49,276 nucleotides of DNA from Ruminiclostridium sp. (GTDB lineage Bacteria > Bacillota > Clostridia > Oscillospirales > Ruminococcaceae): the NCBI GenBank assembly GCA_016282095.1, contig JAEEJW010000171.1:1-49276 (forward strand), given 5' to 3'. Both the position numbers and the translations under genes were made by a program. Shown piece after piece: positions 9,031-16,518 of this stretch. The first letter of the stretch is position 1, and each line of letters starts with the position of its first letter. The notes beneath the pieces were generated by a model. It had not been told where the DNA came from and ran no database searches. It was given only the letters and a program-made list of their open reading frames with translations.

Positions 9031-9084
9031 TAAATAATCCTCCGTTTGATCGTGTTGATCGTGTTGATAGTAAAATCGTTTTAA

Positions 9085-9099
9085 TCGCTTATAAAGCGA
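9085..9099 (-). promoter_or_regulatory. 5' stem-loop in the leader of array member 2
   Basis: TCGCTT-TAT-AAGCGA on the minus strand forms a perfect 6-bp stem beginning about five bases after the predicted transcription start. A comparable stem-loop begins the leader of member 3. Confidence 0.5.
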
Positions 9100-9110
9100 C
9101 TTACAGATAC

Positions 9111-9139
9111 ATTATAGCGCATTGTCGTTTTTTTTACAA
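9111..9139 (-). promoter_or_regulatory. Predicted sigma-A promoter of surface array member 2
   Basis: On the minus strand TTGTAA, 17 bases, TATAAT. The upstream side is very A/T-rich, as in strong promoters with an UP-type element. Confidence 0.8.
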
Positions 9140-9253
9140 TACGCATTTTGCACAAAATTCATTTTGCCATTTGTTATTTTTGTTCAAAAAAACTAATATT
9201 TTCTTGCAAATTTAACAAAAATTCTACAACGGGTTGAAATCACACCCGGCAAA

Positions 9254-9283
9254 AAATATCCTCCGGAAAACCGGAGGATATTT
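9254..9283 (-). terminator. Terminator of surface array member 3
   Basis: Perfect 13-bp stem AAATATCCTCCGG / CCGGAGGATATTT with an AAAA loop. On the minus strand it runs into TTTTTT. Confidence 0.9.
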
Positions 9284-9316
9284 CTATAGCTTAATCAGAT
9301 CTTTGATCCGACAAAC

Positions 9317-10099
9317 TTACTTTCTCTTTCTTGTCAGAGCAATACCAGCACCGGCAGCGATAGCGAGACCTGCAACAGCAGCGACATCAGCAACGCCTGT
9401 GTCAGGAGAACCCTTGGAAGAAGTTGTAGCAGCAGCTACATCACCTGTAGCAGCAGCTGTGGTTTCAGCAGCAGTCTCTTCAACAGCAGCTGCAGCAGCA
9501 CCGCCGCCGAGGCCTTCAACTGTGAATGTGATAGCTACATCGCTTGTCGGGAAAGCAAGTCCCCAAGCTCCTACATCAGGATTCCAGATGTTAGCGAAAT
9601 CGATCTCGATGTACTGAGCTGTCTCATCGTATGTAACTGTATCGAGTGTCTTAACAACTGTGCCGTCAACTGCAACGCTTGCATCCTTGATAACGATGCC
9701 TTCGCCAGCAGGAAGGTCAGTGGATACGAATACGAGGTTGAAGTCTGTTTCGCCCTTCAGATCCCAGTCGATGCCCTCAGCCTTTACAGTGTAAGTGCCG
9801 TCAGCGTCGATTGCAGCGTCTGTGTACTTAGCGGGAAGAACATAACCGTTGATATCATAATCAAAGTTGTCCTCATACTCCGGGAAGGACTCTTCCGGTG
9901 AATCACCGTCGCCCCATACTACCCAGCCGTTGAAATAAGGTGTAGCAGCACCGTAGCTGCCCTCTGTCCATGCGTTTCTGAAGCTGTAGGTCTGTGTCTG
10001 GAGACCGATATAAGCGTTGTAAGCGCCAGCCGAAACTGCGAGTACCGATGCGGATACAGCTGCTGCAGCGATAACCGCGATCATTCTGCTCTTTTTCAT
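9317..10099 (-). CDS. Secreted surface protein with SPDTG sorting signal (array member 3)
   Basis: I start this 260-residue protein at MKKSRMIAV, not at the track's MEDKK. The sequence GGAGGATAAAAAA sits directly before that ATG, so the first five track codons are the ribosome binding site. A signal peptide (to SVLAVSAGA) is followed by one beta-rich domain with a RNAWTEGS motif, a DADGTYTVKAEGIDW strand and a closing SDVAITFTVEGL; it matches domain 1 of member 2. A short Ala/Thr linker leads to GDVAAATTSSKGSPDTG, a hydrophobic span and RKRK. It is the simplest member of the array and has its own promoter, leader hairpin and terminator. Function is unknown; a wall-anchored binding protein is the best guess. 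Confidence 0.8.
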   Translation of the reverse strand: MKKSRMIAVIAAAAVSASVLAVSAGAYNAYIGLQTQTYSFRNAWTEGSYGAATPYFNGWVVWGDGDSPEESFPEYEDNFDYDINGYVLPAKYTDAAIDADGTYTVKAEGIDWDLKGETDFNLVFVSTDLPAGEGIVIKDASVAVDGTVVKTLDTVTYDETAQYIEIDFANIWNPDVGAWGLAFPTSDVAITFTVEGLGGGAAAAAVEETAAETTAAATGDVAAATTSSKGSPDTGVADVAAVAGLAIAAGAGIALTRKRK

Positions 10100-10132
10100 T
10101 TTTTTATCCTCCATAGATATTTTTATCGCTTT

Positions 10133-10150
10133 AAGCGGTATAATCCGCTT
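10133..10150 (-). promoter_or_regulatory. 5' stem-loop in the leader of array member 3
   Basis: AAGCGG-ATTATA-CCGCTT on the minus strand is a perfect 6-bp stem starting about six bases after the predicted transcription start, followed by AAGCGAT and an A-rich stretch before the ribosome binding site, as for member 2. Confidence 0.5.
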
Positions 10151-10162
10151 ATTAACGTTTAC

Positions 10163-10191
10163 ATTATATCACACACTTTTTAGAATTTCAA
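10163..10191 (-). promoter_or_regulatory. Predicted sigma-A promoter of surface array member 3
   Basis: On the minus strand TTGAAA, 17 bases, TATAAT. It separates the array from the FkbH gene upstream. Confidence 0.8.
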
Positions 10192-10222
10192 TAGTTTTTT
10201 TAAATATTATGCGTATTTTCTG

Positions 10223-12001
10223 CTAATTTACTGAAATATGTGTGTTTTTTTCGTTATATTTGTCGATAAAAAGGCGCCATTTCGTGTTTCCGGCATCGTC
10301 CGAGCTTATTTTTTCGAATCCGAAAGTGCCGAAAAGTTCGCGGACCATCGAGTTTTTAGCGGTGGGATAATAGTAGCCGTAGATCTCTGTGATGCCTTTC
10401 TCCTTTGCGAGTCGTACAAGCTCGTCGAGCATCGCAAATTCCATGTCACGCTTGAGAACACGGCAGCTCATTATCCAGAGGTCGATATGCAGCTCTTTGC
10501 CGCGGATATTTCCGATGACCACGGATACTACGCCGTTGTCTCCGAATTTGTCCGAGAGCCTTCCGTAGATCGGGATATACGAAATGTCATGGCTGATGTT
10601 GGCAATCTCCGCCTCGGAATAGCGCCTTGTGGTCACGTTGAACTGGTTGCTCTTATTGGTGAGCTGGGCTATTCTCGCAATATACATAGGTATGAAAGTG
10701 CGTATCTCAGCCTTCATCTCAAGGCTGTCGAGATACTCGCCGTAGTCCGCTATGCTGTGCTGGGCGGCTGCGCGGGCGGCGTTCGCCTTGTACATCTCGC
10801 CGCGCTTAAGATCGTCCTCGGAAAGCCGGAGAACTTCAAAATATCTGTTGCGGTCGAGTATGCGGATATAGTTCTCAGCCCCCTCCATATCCGGTACTGC
10901 TATACCGTTTATGCGGTCTCGCACGATCTGTCGTTCGGCAGGATTGTCGTCTGCGAAAACAAAACTCTCCGGCAGCAGCGAGAGCTCATCCGCCGTATGG
11001 AGCAGATTCTCGTCCTTGTTTTCCCAGTTTGCCTTTATCACTGTGAAATCAGCAGGGCGAAGAGTCCCGTCAGGGTGCTCAAGTCCCGATATCGCTACCC
11101 CGAGATCATTTTTCGAGCAGACCGTAAGAAGAACGCCGATGTCCTTGTGGAGCCTGACGTACTCCTGAAATTCCGAATACACCTGACCGCCGGGAAGATC
11201 CTTGCCGATCTGAAGATTTTCGGCTCCGTCATCGCCCACTACTCCGCCCCAGAGCGTGTTGTCGAGGTCGAGAGCAAGTACTTTGCGGCTCTTGCCGTAC
11301 ATAGCCTTGATGATCGCAGCGAGATTCGCCGCGTAATAAGGCACCGCCTGCATCGGCAGAGCGTATTTGTACATATACCACTGTGTCCCGTCATGCCACT
11401 TGTCAAGTCCGTAGCAGGCACTGACATAGTTGATATCGCAGATGTAAAAGCCCGTATGCGATGCGGCATATTCCGCGAAGCGGGCATTCAGGCGGTTGAT
11501 GTAGTTCACGCGGCCGTGTATGTCCGCAAAACCGCTGTTGCCCAGCAGCCGGAAAGGCGGCAGTTCAAAGTTGTTCTGGATTATCGGACATTTCAGCTTT
11601 TCTGCGACGCTCTCCCACGCCTGCGTAAAATGCGCGAACTGTGCGTCAAGTCCGGCATTCACTTCCTCCGCCGACTCGCTGGTCTTCGGAAAATCCGTCA
11701 GGGTGCGGTATGAGGTACAGAAGTACACGACATCGGGTTTGAAAGCAAGAAGTTCCTCGGGGGGATATACTGCATCATTGTAGTACTGCGCGTACTCCGA
11801 AATGTAGAACTCCGGTTCAATGCCGCTGTTCAGCAGGAACAGCTCCGTCACGTCGGCTATGGCGTCCACAGTCGAGCCGCCAAGTATCGCTATACGCTTC
11901 TTGATGCGCGTGGTGCCGTCCTCCAGCAGCTCTCTTTTCAGCTTTTTGCTTTTTCTCATTATCTCCGCCGCATCGAACGGATATTCAAATATCTCTTTCA
12001 T
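10223..12001 (-). CDS. FkbH-like HAD-IIIC family protein with SGNH-like N-terminus
   Basis: I start the protein at MKEIFEYPFD (592 residues), because CGGAGGAATCTG precedes that ATG. The track's longer start has no such site. The N-terminal 200 residues (RIAILGGSTVDAIADV, YFCTSYRTL) look like the SGNH-type region common in FkbH proteins. The HAD phosphatase-like core has VLALDLDNTLWGGVVGDDG near residue 242 and CSKND. The C-terminal 150 residues resemble a GNAT-like fold (MEFAMLDELVRLAKEKGI). Known FkbH proteins load glyceryl from 1,3-bisphosphoglycerate onto an acyl carrier protein; no ACP gene is nearby. It is the last gene behind two DHHW proteins, which suggests a shared role in modifying a surface polymer (inference). 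Confidence 0.85.
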   Translation of the reverse strand: MKEIFEYPFDAAEIMRKSKKLKRELLEDGTTRIKKRIAILGGSTVDAIADVTELFLLNSGIEPEFYISEYAQYYNDAVYPPEELLAFKPDVVYFCTSYRTLTDFPKTSESAEEVNAGLDAQFAHFTQAWESVAEKLKCPIIQNNFELPPFRLLGNSGFADIHGRVNYINRLNARFAEYAASHTGFYICDINYVSACYGLDKWHDGTQWYMYKYALPMQAVPYYAANLAAIIKAMYGKSRKVLALDLDNTLWGGVVGDDGAENLQIGKDLPGGQVYSEFQEYVRLHKDIGVLLTVCSKNDLGVAISGLEHPDGTLRPADFTVIKANWENKDENLLHTADELSLLPESFVFADDNPAERQIVRDRINGIAVPDMEGAENYIRILDRNRYFEVLRLSEDDLKRGEMYKANAARAAAQHSIADYGEYLDSLEMKAEIRTFIPMYIARIAQLTNKSNQFNVTTRRYSEAEIANISHDISYIPIYGRLSDKFGDNGVVSVVIGNIRGKELHIDLWIMSCRVLKRDMEFAMLDELVRLAKEKGITEIYGYYYPTAKNSMVRELFGTFGFEKISSDDAGNTKWRLFIDKYNEKNTHISVN

Positions 12002-12039
12002 CAGATTCCTCCGTATGATCGTCCGGCCTTGACCGATCA

Positions 12040-13410
12040 TTATAAATTAAGCATATATTCAAGGTATTTGCCTGCTGTGCCGGCAACCATCATCACGCAG
12101 TCAGTGAACAGAAGGTCGGTGGCTCCCACATCTTTGCAGAACTGCACGGCGTTCAGGTCAAAGTATCTCATATCACAGACATAAATGTTTTCAAAGCTTG
12201 ATGTAAGGAACGGTATAATGGCGTTGCCGTAACTCATTTTATAGACTACCAGCGTCCTGCCGTTCTTCACGTCGGTCTCGATCTTCGCTATGCGGTCATC
12301 GGAGCCGAGGAACGAGCAGTAGTAGGAGGAGGCGTTCCTTGCCACGAACAGGTCGCCGGAATACGCGCCGCCGAAATATGTATTATAATAGGTGGTCTTT
12401 AGACTGTCCGCGTTCGGGGACAGGTACATGGTGAAATCCTCGGGATCATTGTACAGATGTGCGTCCTTCGAGTAAGTGTACATCGAACCGACATATCCCC
12501 CGCAGGTAACGGGAGTATAACTGCCGATAGACGGGAAATCAACGCCGGCCGAGCCTGCGAAGGCCTTCGCCGCATAGTACGCGCCGAGGGGCTGCCAGTG
12601 ATGGTCGGTGCGGGAATAAATATCCTCCGAAGTGTGGGCGGCAAGAGCCGAATAAGCGTCAACAGAGGTCACGCCCACAAGGTTTTCGCGTATGTGGTCG
12701 CACTTGTTGAGCTGCTTTGTAGTGAAGCCCTGGTCCCAGTATTTCTGCGGAGTGTAGAACTCGCTGGCTATCGGCACCACCATGCTGTAAACTCTGGTAT
12801 CCGGGAGCTTCGAAGCGAATTTGTTGATCGCGGAGGTCCACCTGTCGCACATATCGTAAGTGCCGTAGCAGGCCATAATACCCCGGTAGTGACCGTTCTG
12901 ATAGGACACAAGTATACCGTTCTCGCCGATAACGTTGTAGTCGGAGGACTGCACGGGAGCCGCCGTAACAGCCGGTGCCGCAGCAGTTGTTTCCGCAGTC
13001 TCGGGAGCTGCCGTAGTGGTTGTGGTCTCCGGCGCTGCCGTGGTGGTTACGGTCTCCGGTGCGGCCACAGCAGTTGTGGTCTCTGAAGCCGGGGCAGCCG
13101 CTTCTGTTTCCGTCGTTTCCGTATCCGCGGCCGATTTCTCGTCCGCTGCCGTATCGGCGGCTTTCGTCGAAGTCTCGCCGTCATCCAGCACTATATCGTA
13201 ATCGACTTCGCCGGGACCTTCATCGTCCGGGTCAATGATCACGATCTTTTCGGTAGTTTTTTTCGTGTCCGACTTTCCGGAGGTAGTCGCGACGCTGAAA
13301 CCCTTGCCGCTGTCCGGAGCTCCCGCTTCGCTCATGTCATTGCAGGCACCTGCCGTCAGCACGGCAAGCGTGACTGCGGCGAGCTTCTTTGCGTTATCGG
13401 AAATCTTCAT
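12040..13410 (-). CDS. DHHW-family protein, probable lipoprotein with Thr/Ala-rich linker
   Basis: The protein has 456 residues. The N-terminus MKISDNAKKLAAVTLAVLTAGAC resembles a lipoprotein signal with a loose lipobox ending in AGAC. A long low-complexity linker of TTTAAPETTTTTAAPE type (about residues 85-150) holds the catalytic domain away from the membrane. That domain carries RTDHHWQPLGAYYAAKAFA (about residue 268) and YKMSYGNAIIPFL, matching the DHHW family, related to AlgJ/AlgX-type SGNH proteins that work in polysaccharide O-acetylation. The Asp-His pair and the Ser of SYGN are present; the Asp that precedes this Ser in its neighbour is Met here. Its ATG follows directly after the stop of the next gene upstream, so the two are co-translated. 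Confidence 0.8.
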   Translation of the reverse strand: MKISDNAKKLAAVTLAVLTAGACNDMSEAGAPDSGKGFSVATTSGKSDTKKTTEKIVIIDPDDEGPGEVDYDIVLDDGETSTKAADTAADEKSAADTETTETEAAAPASETTTAVAAPETVTTTAAPETTTTTAAPETAETTAAAPAVTAAPVQSSDYNVIGENGILVSYQNGHYRGIMACYGTYDMCDRWTSAINKFASKLPDTRVYSMVVPIASEFYTPQKYWDQGFTTKQLNKCDHIRENLVGVTSVDAYSALAAHTSEDIYSRTDHHWQPLGAYYAAKAFAGSAGVDFPSIGSYTPVTCGGYVGSMYTYSKDAHLYNDPEDFTMYLSPNADSLKTTYYNTYFGGAYSGDLFVARNASSYYCSFLGSDDRIAKIETDVKNGRTLVVYKMSYGNAIIPFLTSSFENIYVCDMRYFDLNAVQFCKDVGATDLLFTDCVMMVAGTAGKYLEYMLNL

Positions 13411-15612
13411 TTAATTTGCAGTCTCCTTTATTTCTGTTACAGGATTGTTCAGTATGGTTTCAAGGTGGTTAGCGTTCGTCCCCACTGCCGAGAATGTGCA
13501 CATCGTGAAAAGCAGGTCGGTGGCGCCGGTGTATTTTATGAATTCCACGGCGTTCAGCGAGAAATAGCGCATATCGCATACCCATATCTCGTCAAACGAG
13601 CCGAAGTAGAACGGTATCTCCGCGTTGCCGTAGCTGTCCTTGAACACCACGAGCTTTCTGCCTGTTCCCGCGTCCGTGGTGATACGCACTATCTTGTCGT
13701 CGCCCGCCATGAATGTCGAGTACGAGCCGCTTACAGGCATGGGGATAAAGAACGGGAGCTGGTAATCGAACTGATAGGATCTGTTATAATAATAAGTCGT
13801 GTAGTTGTTGGTCGGTTTGTAATATGTGAAGGTCTCCGGGTCGCTCAGCAGGTTCGCGCTTTCTGTAAAGCTGTACATCGTACCCATATAGCCGGGCACA
13901 TCCACCTGCTCCATGGTCGAGAGATCCGCGAACCTGACTCCTGCCGTTTCCGCAAAGCACTTCGCCGCATAGTACGCGCCGAGGGGCTGCCAGTGATGGT
14001 CGGTTCGTGTGTATATTGGTTCGCCCGTATGCTTCCAGAGTTCCATTGAAGCCGGAACGCTTATTACTCCGGAGAGCTGCGAGTCTATACTGTCTATGCT
14101 CTTCTGGTGGCTGGCCGAATATGCCGAGTAGGAATCCGGCAGATAATATTCTCCGGCCGTAGGGACTACCATGCTGTATATCTTCACTTCATCGCCCAGC
14201 TCTTCCCTGAAACGGTTCAGAGCCGCCGCATATTTAGCGCCCTTACCGCCGCCGAACAGGGATATGCCCCACCAATGGCCGTCGGAGAGCTTTGTCACTA
14301 CCTGTCCGTTGGTGATGACGCCTTCGGCGATCTCGTTGACGTTTTTCGTTGTCTCGACAGGCTGAGTGGTCGTTTCAGTCGTAGTGGTCTCCGGCGGAGC
14401 AGTCGTGCCGGCAGTAGTGTTTTCCGCAGTTCCGGGAGCTGTACCGGATGTCTGCGTCACAGGCTCCGGTACCGTTGTGACCGCGGGTGTGGTGTCCTCA
14501 ACGATAACGGGCTCCGGCTCGGTGTCTTCTTCCTCGGTTATCACGGCGATAGGTCCGGATATCTCGACATCGCCGTAGCTTACGCCGAACATACCGCGTA
14601 CCTGCGCGGCCATTTTTTTCAGGTCGTCGCGGAACGGGACACGGTCATTGAAAAATTCCGTAATGCCATTCGTATATCCGCCGTTCAGGAATGACTCGGC
14701 AGAAAACTCCGGAAATTCCGCCAGATTGCGCTGCTCGGTCTCCGAAGTCTCCGGCCTTGGCAGGAAAATAAACGCCGCCGCTATTATCGTGAACACCACA
14801 GACGGATAGGCTATATTCGCCACTCTGAACAGCGGTTTCAGCGGCTTTATCTCTGCGGGCTTCTCTTTCTTTTTCTTTGCAGCGGACTTGTCAGCCCCGG
14901 CAGTTTCCGTTTTCTTCGCCGAATATGCGGATTCAGTCTTCTTTGCTCCAGGTTCGGGAGCAGATCCGACTGTCCTTGTCGTTTCAGCCTTTTCTGCGCG
15001 TTTCTCTTTCTTAGACGCAAGAACCTTTTTCTTCTTCAGCTCGGCATCGGCAGCGGCGCTTTTCATATCCTCAAAATTACCGGAAGTTCGGCGGTGATGA
15101 TGCTCGCCTTCCGAAGAGTGGCGGTGATGATGCTCGCCTTCCGAAGAATGGCGGTGATGATGCTCGCTCTCCGCGGAATGATGATGGTGATGATGCTCCT
15201 GTTCCGCCATTTCGGCTCCGGCCTGCGCAGGTATCATGCGCGGAGACTTCGACTTGCCGAAGCTGTCGGGAGAATAAGGCTGATCGTCGTCCGCCTCATC
15301 GTCAAGATCGAAAATCGGTATCTGCGTCATCTCAAGAGTGACATCGGAGGGCTTCTCGGGCTGCCTGTCCGAGAGCCTCTCAAACGTGCCGGTCATGCTG
15401 ACCTTACCATTGTAAGTGCTCTTTATCTTCTTCTGAGCCGGGTCGGTCATTTCGAGGTTTTCCGTGCGGTCGTACCTGCTGATGTCTATATGATATCCTT
15501 CTTCGGTACCGGCGAAAGTCTCCGCCGTGTTCCCGGCGTACTCCTTCAATTCCGGAAAAGAATTACTGCTCCGATCATTGCTGTTATTCTTAATGCTTCC
15601 CATTTTACTCAT
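13411..15612 (-). CDS. DHHW-family membrane protein with His-rich cytoplasmic repeats
   Basis: The protein has 733 residues. The first 265 are hydrophilic and disordered-looking, with a His-rich tract near residues 140-175 made of EHHHHHH and SSEGEHHHRH repeats, then a Lys/Ala/Glu-rich stretch. One transmembrane segment (YPSVVFTIIAAAFIFLP, about residue 275) follows. The outside part has a conserved AEFPEFS...FFNDRVPFRDDLKK region, a Thr/Pro linker and a DHHW domain (RTDHHWQPLGAYYAAKCFAE near residue 537; FKDSYGNAEIPFYF). The DHHW triad candidates (Asp, His, Ser) are all present. Its start overlaps the end region of pth; codon 4 (ATG at 15603) has better spacing to AGGA. Probably acts on a wall polysaccharide, but an MBOAT partner is not in this window. 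Confidence 0.8.
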   Translation of the reverse strand: MSKMGSIKNNSNDRSSNSFPELKEYAGNTAETFAGTEEGYHIDISRYDRTENLEMTDPAQKKIKSTYNGKVSMTGTFERLSDRQPEKPSDVTLEMTQIPIFDLDDEADDDQPYSPDSFGKSKSPRMIPAQAGAEMAEQEHHHHHHSAESEHHHRHSSEGEHHHRHSSEGEHHHRRTSGNFEDMKSAAADAELKKKKVLASKKEKRAEKAETTRTVGSAPEPGAKKTESAYSAKKTETAGADKSAAKKKKEKPAEIKPLKPLFRVANIAYPSVVFTIIAAAFIFLPRPETSETEQRNLAEFPEFSAESFLNGGYTNGITEFFNDRVPFRDDLKKMAAQVRGMFGVSYGDVEISGPIAVITEEEDTEPEPVIVEDTTPAVTTVPEPVTQTSGTAPGTAENTTAGTTAPPETTTTETTTQPVETTKNVNEIAEGVITNGQVVTKLSDGHWWGISLFGGGKGAKYAAALNRFREELGDEVKIYSMVVPTAGEYYLPDSYSAYSASHQKSIDSIDSQLSGVISVPASMELWKHTGEPIYTRTDHHWQPLGAYYAAKCFAETAGVRFADLSTMEQVDVPGYMGTMYSFTESANLLSDPETFTYYKPTNNYTTYYYNRSYQFDYQLPFFIPMPVSGSYSTFMAGDDKIVRITTDAGTGRKLVVFKDSYGNAEIPFYFGSFDEIWVCDMRYFSLNAVEFIKYTGATDLLFTMCTFSAVGTNANHLETILNNPVTEIKETAN
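15091..15182 (-). repeat. 30-bp tandem repeat encoding SSEGEHHHRH
   Basis: About three copies of a 30-base unit (GGCGGTGATGATGCTCGCCT on the plus strand, then TCCGAAGAAT) lie inside the DHHW membrane-protein gene. The copies differ at a few bases. A related poly-His codon run follows immediately on the 3' side. Confidence 0.85.
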
Positions 15613-15614
15613 TC

Positions 15615-16247
15615 CTATGAATTATACTTGTTCATCGCTTCGTCGGTCTTTCCTGCGGCTATGAGCTTTGCGGCTTCGGCGGCATCAGAGAATGCCTTTT
15701 CGAGCAGCTCGCCCTGTTCCTTCGGAAACTGCCCCAGCACCCATGCCGCAAGGTCGTAATCCGGGTGGGGTTTGGCTCCAACACCGAGTTTTATCCTGGT
15801 GAAAGTATCGCTGCCCGTGAGGTAGATGATGCTTTTCAGTCCGTTATGGCCGCCGTCGCTGCCCTTTCTGCGTATACGCACTCTCCCCACATCAAGGGAA
15901 ATGTCATCAACTATGACCAGCAGGTTTTCGGTTCCCAGCTTATAGAAGTTCAGCGCCTCGACGACAGCCTCACCGCTGTTGTTCATGAACGTGGTGGGCT
16001 TCATCAGAAGACAGTGCCGTCCTCCGATCACCGCATCACCGGTCAGCGACTTGAAGCGCAGCTTCTTCACCTGCACATTCAGGCTTTCCGCCAGTGTGTC
16101 CAGCGCCATGAAGCCCATGTTGTGCCGTGTGTTCTCATACTGCGTTCCGGGATTGCCGAGCCCGCAGATTATGAAATCCACAGCACCCGCCGGAGCTTCT
16201 GCCGCACGCTGTTCGTCCAGCTTTTTGAAGATATCGAATACGGACAT
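15615..16247 (-). CDS. pth: Peptidyl-tRNA hydrolase
   Basis: The enzyme recycles peptidyl-tRNA released from stalled ribosomes by cutting the ester bond. The N-terminal motif FIICGLGNPGTQYENTRHNMGF contains the catalytic His (residue 42 here, equivalent to His20). LMKPTTFMNNSGEAV and IVDDISLDVGRVRIRRKGSDGGHNGLKSI complete the active site. At 210 residues it carries a 22-residue N-terminal extension (MSVFDIFKKLDEQRAAEAPAG) relative to the usual 185-190. Its ATG shares one base with the stop of the small upstream gene (TAATG), so translation is coupled. It lies between mfd and the DHHW genes; pth-mfd adjacency is common in Firmicutes. Confidence 0.95.
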   Translation of the reverse strand: MSVFDIFKKLDEQRAAEAPAGAVDFIICGLGNPGTQYENTRHNMGFMALDTLAESLNVQVKKLRFKSLTGDAVIGGRHCLLMKPTTFMNNSGEAVVEALNFYKLGTENLLVIVDDISLDVGRVRIRRKGSDGGHNGLKSIIYLTGSDTFTRIKLGVGAKPHPDYDLAAWVLGQFPKEQGELLEKAFSDAAEAAKLIAAGKTDEAMNKYNS

Positions 16248-16498
16248 TACTTATTATCTCCGTCCGTGCTGTTATTATTGCCCTGTACGAAGTCCTTTAT
16301 CTCCTTGCCTACGCTTTCCGCGACTTCGGTAAGGCGGTCATCGGCTTCTCTCATTCCTTTGTCGAAGCGTTCTCTGAGCTCCGCCTTCTTCTCGGGAGTC
16401 ATCGTTTCGTCGTATTTAGCCTTAGCGCGTCCGGCAACGTCGGTCGCTGCGTTTTCAAGCTGCTCAGCAGCCTGTTCAAGTTTATCCATTATTCCCAT
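16247..16498 (-). CDS. Small hypothetical helical protein
   Basis: An 83-residue, highly charged protein (MGIMDKLEQAAEQLENAATD...) predicted to be almost entirely helical, with a Gly/Asn/Asp-rich tail. It has no signal peptide or membrane segment and no family I recognise; the composition recalls small stress- or membrane-surface amphipathic proteins. The ribosome binding site GCGAGGACGAGTAAA supports the start. It is translationally coupled to pth (TAATG) and follows mfd by 20 bases, so it belongs to the mfd-pth operon. Because it overlaps both neighbours' signals neatly, it is very likely a real gene. Confidence 0.75.
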   Translation of the reverse strand: MGIMDKLEQAAEQLENAATDVAGRAKAKYDETMTPEKKAELRERFDKGMREADDRLTEVAESVGKEIKDFVQGNNNSTDGDNK

Positions 16499-16518
16499 TT
16501 TACTCGTCCTCGCTTTCT

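Noticed and set aside
10238-11713. 491-residue plus-strand ORF over the FkbH-like gene
   Set aside because: Shadow; FkbH motifs are clear on the minus strand.
15091-15182. CRISPR-like array
   Set aside because: The 30-bp repeats are contiguous, without spacers, and encode an in-frame protein repeat.
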